DNA from: Aliirhizobium wenxiniae
GTDB taxonomy: Bacteria; Pseudomonadota; Alphaproteobacteria; Rhizobiales; Rhizobiaceae
DNA length: 64,000 bases
NCBI RefSeq assembly: GCF_014201355.1
Contig: NZ_JACHEG010000007.1
Coordinates: 1-64,000, forward strand
Reading direction: 5' to 3'
The notes under the pieces are model-generated. The model did not search any database. It was given only the letters and a program-made list of their open reading frames with translations, and was not told the origin of the DNA. Positions 16,522-25,070 of the stretch are shown here, one piece after another. The first letter of the stretch is position 1. Every line of letters begins with the position of its first letter. The position numbers and the translations under genes were made by a program.

Positions 16522-17100
16522 TTACTTCTTGATGGCTTCAACATCGATATCGAGAGCAATCTCCGGGCCGATGCCGAAATCGTTCATCTTGGCGATGCCG
16601 AAGTCGACGCCATTGAACGAACCGGTTGCGGAAAAGCCGGTCTTGATCGTGTTGGCATCCCAGGGCAGCGCGGATTCTGCATTCCAGGTAACGTCGAGAA
16701 CGATCGGCTTGGAGGTGCCGAGCAGGGTCAGGTCACCGGTTACCTTGGCGGTCTTGTCGCCGGTCTTTTCGATCGAGGTGCTCTTGAAGGTGATCTGCGG
16801 GAATTCCTCGGCGTTGAGGAAGTCCGGGCTCTTCAGGTGCGTGTTGCGCTTTTCGTCATTGGTGTCGATGCTTGCGGCTTCGAGGGCGATTTCAACCGTG
16901 CTCTTGGTGACGTCGTCCTTGTCGAAGGAGATGGTGCCGGATACGGCCTTGAAGGCGCCGTGAGCCTTCGCCCAGCCGGCATGGCTCGTCTTGAAGCCGA
17001 CCCAGGCATGCGTCGGATCGATTTCATAGCTGTCAGCTGCGAATGCAGCGCCGGTCATGAACATGCCGGCAAGGGCAGTGGCGAGAATCAGGCGTTTCAT
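16522..17100 (-). CDS. YceI-family periplasmic lipid-binding protein
   Basis: Exported protein of 192 residues. A signal peptide ends in AAFAAD near residue 22. The mature part has the YceI lipocalin-like signature, beginning YEIDPTHAWVGFKTSHAG and continuing with SGTISFDKDD, FPQITFKST and TGDLTLLGTSKPI. YceI proteins bind polyisoprenoids in a beta-barrel and are often linked to cytochrome or acid/osmotic stress functions. The ATG follows AAGGAAAAACC, a good ribosome binding site. It may be co-transcribed with the membrane protein gene just upstream (76-base gap). Confidence 0.92.
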   Translation of the reverse strand: MKRLILATALAGMFMTGAAFAADSYEIDPTHAWVGFKTSHAGWAKAHGAFKAVSGTISFDKDDVTKSTVEIALEAASIDTNDEKRNTHLKSPDFLNAEEFPQITFKSTSIEKTGDKTAKVTGDLTLLGTSKPIVLDVTWNAESALPWDANTIKTGFSATGSFNGVDFGIAKMNDFGIGPEIALDIDVEAIKK

Positions 17101-17176
17101 GGTTTTTCCTTATATGTGTTGAAGGTGTTCGTGATGAGGATGGTGTCCGGCAAGCCGGATTGGTGAAACTGTGAGC

Positions 17177-18040
17177 TCAACCGCCGGCAAGCACGGCGAC
17201 AAGAATGGCGGCGATTGCAGGAATTGCGGTCAGCGCGCCGATGATCAGCGGCTGCAGGAACCGCGCGCGGTTCGCAAATCCGACTTCTCGCCAGTTGAGA
17301 ACCGCGAAGATGGCGACAGGCAGAAGCGAAAGAACGAGCGCGACCGGCGCAGCACTCGGCGACAGCAGCACAGTCATCGTGGCGCCCATAGCGGCGGTCC
17401 AGATAAAGGAAAGCGCGGCAAAGTCCCCAAGAACGAAGGCTGCATCGTCGCCTCGGATATAGGAAATGTAGCGAACCAGCAGCCAGCCACCGAACAGGGC
17501 AGCCAGCGCGCCGTTCATCTGCGCCATGCCGATATAGCCGCCCATGATCGCAGTCAGTGCCGTTCCGATTGCGGTGGCGAGCAGCGCAGCCGGCAAGGCT
17601 GCCGCGGAGGATTTTCTGGCCTGCGGCCCTGACACAGCCGCAATCTCGATGGCGACGATGACGAGCACGATCGCAAGTGTCGTCGCCTTCGTCGCGTTGG
17701 CTGCGAGAACGTTCTTGCCCAACCACCAAGCGGGTGCTGCAAGAGAGACGACACCCACCAGCGCGATGATCCATCGGTTCACAAACTGCCGGAGCAGAAC
17801 GGCAAGAATTGCGAAAACAACACCACCGATGACCAGCAACAAGGGCAGCTTCTGTTTTGCTGCAATCGGCGGGAATGGCGGCAGGCCTTCGATCGAAACG
17901 CTCGCGATGGCAGCGGCAACAGGTATCAGCAGTGCCGTTAGCAGAACGGCTCGAGAAGTCGTTCCCTTACCAGCCAGTGCGATGACCGCGCCAAGAACGA
18001 GCGGCAGCAGGACGGAGGTCAGGAGAATTTGGGTCAGCAT
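17177..18040 (-). CDS. Polytopic membrane protein of unknown function
   Basis: Protein of 287 residues made almost entirely of nine or ten hydrophobic helices. A longer loop around residue 40-55 contains SIEGLPPFPPIAAKQ. Another short loop, YISYIRGDDAAF, holds the only clear acidic pair. No family is recognised. The ATG at 18040 (beginning MLTQILLTSVLLPL) is taken because the upstream extension of the frame overlaps the GST gene and is not hydrophobic. It lies between a GST gene and yceI, all on the same strand, so a redox or envelope role is possible but unsupported. Confidence 0.75.
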   Translation of the reverse strand: MLTQILLTSVLLPLVLGAVIALAGKGTTSRAVLLTALLIPVAAAIASVSIEGLPPFPPIAAKQKLPLLLVIGGVVFAILAVLLRQFVNRWIIALVGVVSLAAPAWWLGKNVLAANATKATTLAIVLVIVAIEIAAVSGPQARKSSAAALPAALLATAIGTALTAIMGGYIGMAQMNGALAALFGGWLLVRYISYIRGDDAAFVLGDFAALSFIWTAAMGATMTVLLSPSAAPVALVLSLLPVAIFAVLNWREVGFANRARFLQPLIIGALTAIPAIAAILVAVLAGG

Positions 18041-18093
18041 GCGTATCAATCCCGAATATTTGCCGATTGCGGAGAATGTCTTGAGCGGCTTGC

Positions 18094-19077
18094 CTAGATC
18101 GCAGCCGATGGCCCGGAGGTCAGCAGATCCTCGAACTCCAGTGCCGGGCCGACAGGAATGATCCCCGTCGGATTGAGGCTCTCGATCGAATAATAACCAC
18201 ATTTGATGTGATCGATGCTGACCGTCTCCGCGATGCCCGGAACGGACAATATCCGGCGCAGGTAGCGGCTGAGGTTGGAATAATCCGCAATGCGACGGAG
18301 ATTGCACTTGAACAGGCCATGATAGGCCGCGTCGAAACGCACCAGCGTGACAAAGAGGCGAATATCGGCCTCGGTCAGTTGCTCGCCGACCAGGAAGGTC
18401 TTCGTCGCCAGCAGGCTCTCCAATTCGTCGAGCATGCCGAACACGTCATGAAAAGCCTCTTCATAGGCTTGCTGCGTGGTAGCGAACCCCGCGCGATAAA
18501 CGCCATTGTTGAGGCGCGGATAGATGCGCTCGTTCAGGGCATCTATCTCATGGCGAAGAGCTTGCGGATAAAGATCGACACTCTCGTCTGCCAGAGAACC
18601 GAAGCCGCTGTTGAACATGCGCAGAATGTCGGCCGACTCGTTGTTGACGATCGTGCCTGTCTTCTTGTCCCACAGGACGGGAACCGTCGCGCGGCCGGTA
18701 ATATGCGGATCCACCCGTGTGTAGAGCTCGTGCATGTAACGGGCACCGTTGACCGTGTCCTCCGTAGAGCCAGGATAGGTGCCGAACCGCCAGCCTTCCT
18801 TTGTCAAAGCCGGCTCCACCACCGAAACGGAGATGAGGTCATCGAGCTTCTTGAGCTTGCGGCCGATCAACGTTCGCGATGCCCAGGGGCAGATGAGTGC
18901 GACATAGAGGTGATAACGGCCCGCTTCGGCGGCGAACCCGCCTGCTCCGGTCGGACCAGCCGATCCATCCGGCGTGATCCAGTTCCGGAAGCTGGACGTC
19001 TGGCGTACGAATCCGCCCTTCGCATCCTTGGCCTGTACCGGTTGCCAGTCAGCAGTCCATTTGCCATCTACGAGCAC
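18094..19077 (-). CDS. Glutathionyl-hydroquinone reductase-like GST (YqjG/ECM4 type)
   Basis: Xi-class glutathione transferase of 327 residues, the usual length for glutathionyl-hydroquinone reductases. The catalytic Cys is in LICPWASRT near residue 63, and the N-terminal QTSSFRNWITPDG and the C-terminal domain motif GEQLTEADIRLFVTLVRFD are characteristic, as is the SVPGIAETVSIDHIK tail. It removes glutathione from quinone adducts. The start is a GTG at 19077 after GGGAAACGACC. It is divergent from a LysR regulator, which probably controls it. Confidence 0.92.
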   Translation of the reverse strand: MLVDGKWTADWQPVQAKDAKGGFVRQTSSFRNWITPDGSAGPTGAGGFAAEAGRYHLYVALICPWASRTLIGRKLKKLDDLISVSVVEPALTKEGWRFGTYPGSTEDTVNGARYMHELYTRVDPHITGRATVPVLWDKKTGTIVNNESADILRMFNSGFGSLADESVDLYPQALRHEIDALNERIYPRLNNGVYRAGFATTQQAYEEAFHDVFGMLDELESLLATKTFLVGEQLTEADIRLFVTLVRFDAAYHGLFKCNLRRIADYSNLSRYLRRILSVPGIAETVSIDHIKCGYYSIESLNPTGIIPVGPALEFEDLLTSGPSAAI

Positions 19078-19203
19078 GGTCGTTTCCCAACATAGTTATA
19101 TTGACGGCGCGAAGCCATCATCGGCCACACTATGCAATCACTCCGGTAACATGATAATCAACTATCTGAGCATTACAGCTCACACCTGTGGAGTGATGTA
19201 ACT

Positions 19204-20136
19204 ATGCTGGATCGCATCGCCGGAATGGAAGTTTTCGCCAAGGTCGCCGCAATCGGCAGCCTGTCCGGAGCTGCAAGGGCGCTCAACATGTCGCCAACCA
19301 TGGCCACCAAGCACATGGCAGCGCTGGAAGACCGGCTCGGCGTTAAACTTCTGCATCGCACCACCCGCAAGATAACACTCAACGAAGCCGGGCGGCGCTA
19401 TCTGGAAAGCGTCGAGCGCATTCTCCTGGAACTCTCGGAAGCCGACGCGACGGCGGCCGCCGAACGTATGGAAGTCGGCGGAACGCTGCGCGTCAATGTT
19501 CCGGTTTCCTTCGGCGTTCGGGAAATCGTACCGTTATTGGCGGAACTGGCAGACCTGCATCCGGCATTGAGTGTCGATCTGGGATTGAGCGATCGTACCG
19601 TCGATCTCGTCGAAGAGGGCTGGGACGTTGCCATTCGTATCGGCAGGATAGAAGATCAGAGCCTGATCGCGCGCAGGATCGCGCGCTGTCGCATGCTCCT
19701 TGCCGCATCTCCCGCCTATCTCGCCAAGCGATCGCCCCCCGCATCGGTGTCGGAACTGGGGTCGCATAATTGCCTCGGCTACACCCTGTCGAGCTCGGTT
19801 GGACCCGATCGTTGGCGATTTGGCTTCGATGGTTCGATCATCGTCCCGGTTACGGGAAACCTCCATGCCAATAACGGTGACGCCCTTGTGGCGGCCGCCC
19901 TGGCAGGTCAGGGCATGATCTACCAGCCGACCTTTCTGGTCGGCGATGAAATCCGCGCCGGCCGGCTGGTGTCGATCACGCTCGACGAACCTCTGATGGA
20001 ATTGCCTGGTGTGTTCGCCATCTATGCAAGCAATCGGAGACCGCCGGCAAAGGTACGCGCTTTCATCGATTTCCTGGCCGGAAAATTCGCGCCTGCTCCC
20101 CGCTGGGATCGCAATCTCCCAATTTCGGCCGAATAG
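19204..20136 (+). CDS. LysR-family transcriptional regulator
   Basis: Regulator of 310 residues with an N-terminal winged helix-turn-helix (about residues 5-64, including AAIGSLSGAARALNMSP and LLHRTTRKITLNEAG). A LysR substrate-binding domain follows from about residue 90. It resembles the CrgA/DsdC-like subgroup that opens with a short MLDRIAGMEVFAKVA. The ATG follows GTGGAGTGATGTAACT. The 126-base divergent space to the GST gene is short and AT-rich and likely holds the shared operator. The inducer is unknown; a quinone or electrophile is a guess from the neighbour. Confidence 0.92.
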   Translation: MLDRIAGMEVFAKVAAIGSLSGAARALNMSPTMATKHMAALEDRLGVKLLHRTTRKITLNEAGRRYLESVERILLELSEADATAAAERMEVGGTLRVNVPVSFGVREIVPLLAELADLHPALSVDLGLSDRTVDLVEEGWDVAIRIGRIEDQSLIARRIARCRMLLAASPAYLAKRSPPASVSELGSHNCLGYTLSSSVGPDRWRFGFDGSIIVPVTGNLHANNGDALVAAALAGQGMIYQPTFLVGDEIRAGRLVSITLDEPLMELPGVFAIYASNRRPPAKVRAFIDFLAGKFAPAPRWDRNLPISAE

Positions 20137-20179
20137 ATCGTAATCCAGCTACAGAATTCGACAGCCGGAAGTCGGTGGC

Positions 20180-21052
20180 CTACCAGGCGTTGATGGTGAA
20201 GGCGTCGATCGGGATTTTCAGATAGCTCGTGCCATTTTCTTCCGGAACCGGCATCCGCCCGGCATTCAGGTTGATCTGCAAGGCATGCAGCATCAGGCGC
20301 GGAAATGGCAAGGTCGCATCCCGCCCCTCGCGCAGCCGGATAAATGCCTCCCGCCCTTCACCAACATGCGGGTTTTCCGCCTTCTGCTGGCCAACCGTGC
20401 TCTCCCACAGGGCCTCGCGTCCGCCCGGACGGTAGTCGTGCCCGGTGAACAGCCGCGTATCGTCGGGAAGAGCAAGAATCGCGTCGACCGAAGACCAAAG
20501 ACTTGCGGCACTGCCGCCGGGAAAATCTGCACGGGCACTGCCGCTATCCGGCATGAATAAAGTGTCGTGAATGAAAGCCGCATCGCCGACGACATAGGTC
20601 ACTGATGCCAGCGTGTGGCCCGGCGAATGGATGACCCTGCAGACCATGTTGCCGATCCGGAAGTTCTCGCCATCGGCGAAAAGCCGATCCCATTGCGATC
20701 CATCCGTCTTCATTTCAGGCATGTTGTAGATTTTCTGCCAGAGTTTTTGAATATCGACCACTTTGGCGCCGATCGCGGTCGGAGCGCCTGTCTTTGTCTT
20801 CAGATAGGTTGCCGCAGAAAAATGATCCGCATGAGGATGCGTATCCAGAATCCATTTAACCGTAAGCCGCTCATCTTCGACATAGGCAAGGATGGTATCC
20901 GCGCTCGATGTCTTTGTGCTTCCCGATTTCTCATCGTAATCGAGCACTGGATCGATGATCGCGCAATCTCTCGTGTCCGGATCGCTCACCACATACTGAA
21001 TGCTGCCGGTGCGCTCGTCGTAGAAACCTTTGACCAGAGGATTGGCGTTCAT
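20180..21052 (-). CDS. Metallo-beta-lactamase-fold hydrolase, ETHE1/Blh-like
   Basis: Protein of 290 residues with the metal-binding motif THPHADHFSAA near residue 72, the next His in IHSPGHTLAS and the last in FTGHDYRPGG. This group includes persulfide dioxygenases (ETHE1) and the Blh hydrolase of rhizobial bigR operons, which act in sulfide detoxification. No rhodanese domain, sulfite exporter or BigR gene lies next to it here. The ATG follows GGAACTCACGTC. It is convergent with the LysR gene and 134 bases downstream of repB. Confidence 0.85.
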   Translation of the reverse strand: MNANPLVKGFYDERTGSIQYVVSDPDTRDCAIIDPVLDYDEKSGSTKTSSADTILAYVEDERLTVKWILDTHPHADHFSAATYLKTKTGAPTAIGAKVVDIQKLWQKIYNMPEMKTDGSQWDRLFADGENFRIGNMVCRVIHSPGHTLASVTYVVGDAAFIHDTLFMPDSGSARADFPGGSAASLWSSVDAILALPDDTRLFTGHDYRPGGREALWESTVGQQKAENPHVGEGREAFIRLREGRDATLPFPRLMLHALQINLNAGRMPVPEENGTSYLKIPIDAFTINAW

Positions 21053-21186
21053 GACGTGAGTTCCGGACGGTTGAAAAAATCAGTTACGATATGCGTATTC
21101 TTTCGACGACTTTTCCATCCGGAACAAGGCCGGCTTATCTACTCTGCTTCTCGTTTCCACTGTCGTCTGGACGAGCTGTCAGCGCC

Positions 21187-22248
21187 TCATCCCTTCGATG
21201 ACTGAGCGGAGACAAACGCGTCATACTGCTGAATGAGGGCCTTCACGGCAGCATCGACAAACCGACGATCGATCCCCGCAGCAAACTCAATCCGGCTTTT
21301 CTTGCCATCAGTATGTACCTGCGCGAAAATCTTTCCCTTGTTGTCCTTCAACAGCACAGGCTCTGCAGGCTGGCGTTTTTCTGGCTTGGAGAGATGATTG
21401 AAGACGAGCTGGAACCGGTCATCGCTTACGGATGACTGGAACTCGGTGCCGGAAATCTCGGCCATTGCTGAGGCCTGAGCTGTCTTCGAGGTGAGCAGTT
21501 CACCAAGCTTCATCCACCGGTCACGGCCAGCCTTCGGAGCTGCGCCGATCGCCCGGATGAGTGCATCCGGCACGGCCTCGACAACCTGTAACAGCCGCGA
21601 CAATTCGCTTTTCTGAACCGACAGCGCTTCACCGATCACCTTGCGGTCGAAACCGCCGGCGAGAAGGTTTCTGGCAAAAACGGCACGCTCGATGAAGGAG
21701 AGATTGCGGCGTTCGGCATTTTCCTTGCCCTGCGCCAAGACCAGTTCGTCGTCAGACAACGACCGAACAATTGCCTTGACCTCGATCCCGAGGCGCGAAG
21801 CCGCACGGATGCGTCGATGGCCATAGGCCGTCTGGTATCGGCCCGGCTTTTCCGGATGATTGCGTAACAGCACCGGCACCTGCTGTCCGCTCTCGCGCAT
21901 GCTGTCGATGAGGGTCGCAAGATCCTCATCATCCTGATCATCCAGTCGCAACCGGTCTTCGACGAAGGAAGAATCGATCTTGTCGGGATGAATTGCGACG
22001 ACCCGCTCGCCTTCGCTGAGCGCCTGGCGCAGCAAACGTGCCTCTTCGGCCTCCCGGGTCATGGCATTGAGCGAAAGGCCCATCGCCTTTACCGCGCCGG
22101 CAGAACTGCGACCTGCCGGAGCTGCAGCGGGAACCGGTACTTCGGTTTCCGGCTTCGGTGCCGATTGCGCCTCGGGCGCTGGTGTAGCGCCGGGCGCAAG
22201 ACCGCCTCCAAACAGCGCTCTCAGTTCGTTTTTTCGGCTACCCGCCAT
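21187..22248 (-). CDS. repB: Plasmid partition protein RepB (ParB family)
   Basis: Centromere-binding protein of 353 residues from the repABC partition system. A basic, low-complexity N-terminus (MAGSRKNELRALFGGG, then an Ala/Pro-rich region) is followed by the ParB/Srx-like nuclease domain with YGHRRIRAASRLG near residue 140. A helix-turn-helix region then includes SFIERAVFARNLL and VIGEALSVQKSELSR. A RepB C-terminal dimer domain closes the protein. It starts 23 bases after repA and is preceded by AAGGAAAGG. What is odd is downstream: the next gene is a metallo-hydrolase, not repC, and no incompatibility RNA region is evident in the 134-base gap. Confidence 0.92.
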   Translation of the reverse strand: MAGSRKNELRALFGGGLAPGATPAPEAQSAPKPETEVPVPAAAPAGRSSAGAVKAMGLSLNAMTREAEEARLLRQALSEGERVVAIHPDKIDSSFVEDRLRLDDQDDEDLATLIDSMRESGQQVPVLLRNHPEKPGRYQTAYGHRRIRAASRLGIEVKAIVRSLSDDELVLAQGKENAERRNLSFIERAVFARNLLAGGFDRKVIGEALSVQKSELSRLLQVVEAVPDALIRAIGAAPKAGRDRWMKLGELLTSKTAQASAMAEISGTEFQSSVSDDRFQLVFNHLSKPEKRQPAEPVLLKDNKGKIFAQVHTDGKKSRIEFAAGIDRRFVDAAVKALIQQYDAFVSAQSSKG

Positions 22249-22271
22249 GATCTGAAACCTTTCCTTCTGTC

Positions 22272-23537
22272 CTATCGGCCCCAGGCCGCGTGGATCAGAG
22301 CCTCCAACTCGCTGTTGACGGCATTCATGGCCTCGACTGCGCGGTCATAGGTCGAGCGCGTGAAGTTCTCGCGTCCGACCTCGTACAATGTCTGCTTCGT
22401 CAGGCCGGCGTCGGAAACCGCAGTGGATTTCAACATCGGCGCAGTCAGAACCCGGTCCCCGAACAGCGAGCGCATGAAACCGACGATCTGGGCCTGAGGC
22501 CCGTCATTGGGCTCATAACGGGTCACGAGATACCGCAGGAAGTCGAAATTGAGCGTGCCTCCCGCCTCGCGGACCACAGAGAGAAGATCGGATGTCATGA
22601 ACAGGAACTGGTTCATCGAGGCAACATCCAGCATCTGCGGATGCACCGTCACAACAACCGAGGTCGATGCACAAAGAGCCGACAAAGTCAGGTAACCGAG
22701 CTGCGGCGGGCAATCGATGACGACGACGTCGTAATCCTGCTCCACTGTCGCCAATACGGCCTGGATCCGTGCGAAAAACAGCGGTCCGCTATCCTTGCCG
22801 CTCTGCCGGTTCGCCAACGCCTGCGGGGTAACATGCTCGAATTCCTGCAACTCGATATTGCCGGGAACGAGGTCGAGGCCCGGAAAATAGGTGCCGCGAA
22901 TAACCTCCGAGAGCGGGCGTTGCTCGTCATCGTAGCGGATGGCGCCGTAAAGCGTGTCATTGCCGGTCAGGTCGAGTTCCGGCTGATAACCGAACAACGC
23001 CGACAATGAAGCCTGCGGGTCGAGATCGATCGCAAGCACCCGGTGTCCCGTCAGGGCCAGATACTGGGCCAGATGCGCGGCAGAAGTGGTCTTGCCTGAG
23101 CCACCCTTGAAATTCGTGACCGAGATGACCTGCAGATGCTCGTTCTGCGCCGCATCCCGGCGCGGCAGATAGGATTTCGCCTTGGCGATATTCCCTTTGG
23201 CCACCGCCTGCTCTGCAAGATGACTGCGCAAGGCATTGATGTCCGAGAGCGAATAGAACCGGCGTCCACCTATACCGGTCTCGGGCTGTGGCCCTTCTCC
23301 GGCTAGGGACAGCTGGCGCAGGTAACCATCGGACACACCGATGAGCTTGGCGGCCTCACCGGAAGAGAAGCTACGCAACGTCTTGCTTGCGAGCGGCGGG
23401 AAAAGCCGCTCCCGCATCGCCTTCAGCTGCTCGGAAAGCGCGCGTGCATCGCTTGCGATGGCCTCGTCGGCAAGTTGCCGAGCGCCTGGCACGAAGTCGC
23501 CTTTCGAGGCTCGCATTTGTTCAGCCGATCCGGCCAT
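22272..23537 (-). CDS. repA: Plasmid partition ATPase RepA (ParA family)
   Basis: Partition ATPase of 421 residues. The N-terminal DNA-binding region has the RepA hallmark LRSFSSGEAAKLIGVSDGYL near residue 55. The deviant Walker A KGGSGKTT is near residue 140, followed by AIDLDPQASLSALFG and VIDCPPQLGYLTL. The ATG at 23537 follows AGGGAGAGTGTGGG, so a longer in-frame extension upstream is not used. It lies in an operon with repB. The 278-base divergent space to anmK holds no recognisable parS palindrome of the GTTN-type seen in repABC plasmids. It may act in segregation of this replicon or be an orphan partition module. Confidence 0.92.
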   Translation of the reverse strand: MAGSAEQMRASKGDFVPGARQLADEAIASDARALSEQLKAMRERLFPPLASKTLRSFSSGEAAKLIGVSDGYLRQLSLAGEGPQPETGIGGRRFYSLSDINALRSHLAEQAVAKGNIAKAKSYLPRRDAAQNEHLQVISVTNFKGGSGKTTSAAHLAQYLALTGHRVLAIDLDPQASLSALFGYQPELDLTGNDTLYGAIRYDDEQRPLSEVIRGTYFPGLDLVPGNIELQEFEHVTPQALANRQSGKDSGPLFFARIQAVLATVEQDYDVVVIDCPPQLGYLTLSALCASTSVVVTVHPQMLDVASMNQFLFMTSDLLSVVREAGGTLNFDFLRYLVTRYEPNDGPQAQIVGFMRSLFGDRVLTAPMLKSTAVSDAGLTKQTLYEVGRENFTRSTYDRAVEAMNAVNSELEALIHAAWGR

Positions 23538-23815
23538 CCCACACTCTCCCTGATGTTTGCCGACGAGATCGGCATTCATCGTTATGATCGACCAGAGAGC
23601 AAATTGTCCCGGCAGCCCAATACGCCGCTCTACTCGACTTACACCGAAGACTGGCAGTAACGCCAAGTTTCAGAAAATCCGCAAGAAGCCGTTACAAGGT
23701 GCTCGCATCGGTGATTCGCGTCAAGGAATTTCTGCGAGAGGGACAACTGGCCTCTTTTGCCGGAAGAGTGCGTATAGACTGATCTGATTCGGTCAATCAT
23801 GATTGGAGACAAGCA

Positions 23816-24934
23816 ATGAAGCCTATCTGGGCGGTCGGGCTGATGACCGGAACGGTACTCGACGGCAATATCGATGTCGCGCTTATCAAGACGGACGGAG
23901 AAAGCGTCGAAACCTTCGGCGCCTATACGCTTGCGCCCTATTCAGAAGAAACCCGGCTTCTGTTGGAAGAAACCTTGCGGCGGGCGCGAGGCTGGAATTT
24001 CGAAGGTCCGGAGCCTCTGATTTTCAAGGATGCGGAAGAAGCGCTGACGCGTGCCCAGTCCAAGGCCGTTCAGGAGCTTGTCAAAAGCGCCGGGCTCACC
24101 ATCCAGGAAATCGGTGCCGTCGGTTTCCATGGTCAGACCGTGCTGCATCGCGCTCCGACCGAAGAGCGCTTGGGCGATACCCGCCAACTCGGCAACGGCC
24201 AGCTGATGGCCGATATTCTCGGAACAAAGGTCGTCTATGATTTCCGCACGGCAGATGTCCGCGCCGGTGGTCAGGGCGCTCCTCTGGCCGCCATCTATCA
24301 CACTGCCCTGTTGCGTGATGTCGATCGAAGCGGCGACACCGCAATCCTCAATCTCGGCGGTGTCGGCAATATTACATGGTGGGATGGCGAGGATCTGGTG
24401 GTCGCCTTCGACACCGGCCCGGCCAATGCACCGCTCAACGATTTCATCAAGGGGCTAGATCTCGGCGAGATGGATCGCGACGGCACGCTCGGCGCGTCGG
24501 GCAAGGTGGACGAAGCGCGGCTCGAACGCCTTCTGCAACATCCATACCTGACCGCCGCTTATCCGAAATCTCTCGACCGGTTCGATTTCACCGCCGCAAT
24601 GGCGGATGGTCTGAACCCTGCCGATGGTGCTGCCACTCTTTCCGCCTTCACCGCATCCGCCGTCGGCAAGGCGCTCGATCTTCTGCCGTACAGGCCCAAG
24701 CGCCTGATCGTCAGCGGCGGCGGACGGCGCAATCCCACGATCATGTCGATGATCGAAGAGAGGGCAAAAGTTCAGGCTGTTTCAGCCGATGGTTTCGGCT
24801 GGCGCGGTGATGCCGTCGAGGCCGAATGTTTCGCATTCCTTGCCGTGCGAACTTTGCGCGGCCTGCCGATCAGCTTTCCGACGACGACCGGTGTTCCCAA
24901 TGCTCAGGTGGGCGGCCGGATCGCCAATCCTTGA
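23816..24934 (+). CDS. anmK: Anhydro-N-acetylmuramic acid kinase
   Basis: Cytoplasmic kinase of 372 residues that cleaves and phosphorylates 1,6-anhydro-MurNAc to MurNAc-6-phosphate in peptidoglycan recycling. Family motifs are the N-terminal GLMTGTVLDGNIDVAL, GFHGQTVLHRAP, the catalytic Asp in YDFRTADVRAGGQGAPL, LNLGGVGNIT, FDTGPANAPLNDF and VSGGGRRNPTIM. The ATG follows TTGGAGACAAGCA. Its neighbour, a 6-phosphogluconate dehydrogenase, is a separate unit about 140 bases downstream. Identification is secure. Confidence 0.95.
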   Translation: MKPIWAVGLMTGTVLDGNIDVALIKTDGESVETFGAYTLAPYSEETRLLLEETLRRARGWNFEGPEPLIFKDAEEALTRAQSKAVQELVKSAGLTIQEIGAVGFHGQTVLHRAPTEERLGDTRQLGNGQLMADILGTKVVYDFRTADVRAGGQGAPLAAIYHTALLRDVDRSGDTAILNLGGVGNITWWDGEDLVVAFDTGPANAPLNDFIKGLDLGEMDRDGTLGASGKVDEARLERLLQHPYLTAAYPKSLDRFDFTAAMADGLNPADGAATLSAFTASAVGKALDLLPYRPKRLIVSGGGRRNPTIMSMIEERAKVQAVSADGFGWRGDAVEAECFAFLAVRTLRGLPISFPTTTGVPNAQVGGRIANP

Positions 24935-25070
24935 AAGATCAGACCAGTTTTTCCCATCCTACCGAAAACGTGACCATCGCCAAAAATAAATCGATTTAAA
25001 TAACTTGAGGCCTGCGACACATAGTCCTAGTTATCCTGACGATTCTAAAACTGCATCGAGAGGCTTACAC

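Noticed and set aside
18041..18307. N-terminal extension of the unknown membrane protein
   Set aside because: It overlaps the GST gene and lacks hydrophobic character; the ATG at 18040 begins directly with a membrane helix.
23538..23666. 43-residue N-terminal extension of RepA
   Set aside because: RepA proteins normally begin close to the RSFSSGEAAKLIG region, and the ATG at 23537 has a far better ribosome binding site.
23538..23815. parS site or replication origin between repA and anmK
   Set aside because: I looked for GTTN-type 16-base palindromes here, in the repA-repB gap and after repB and saw none.
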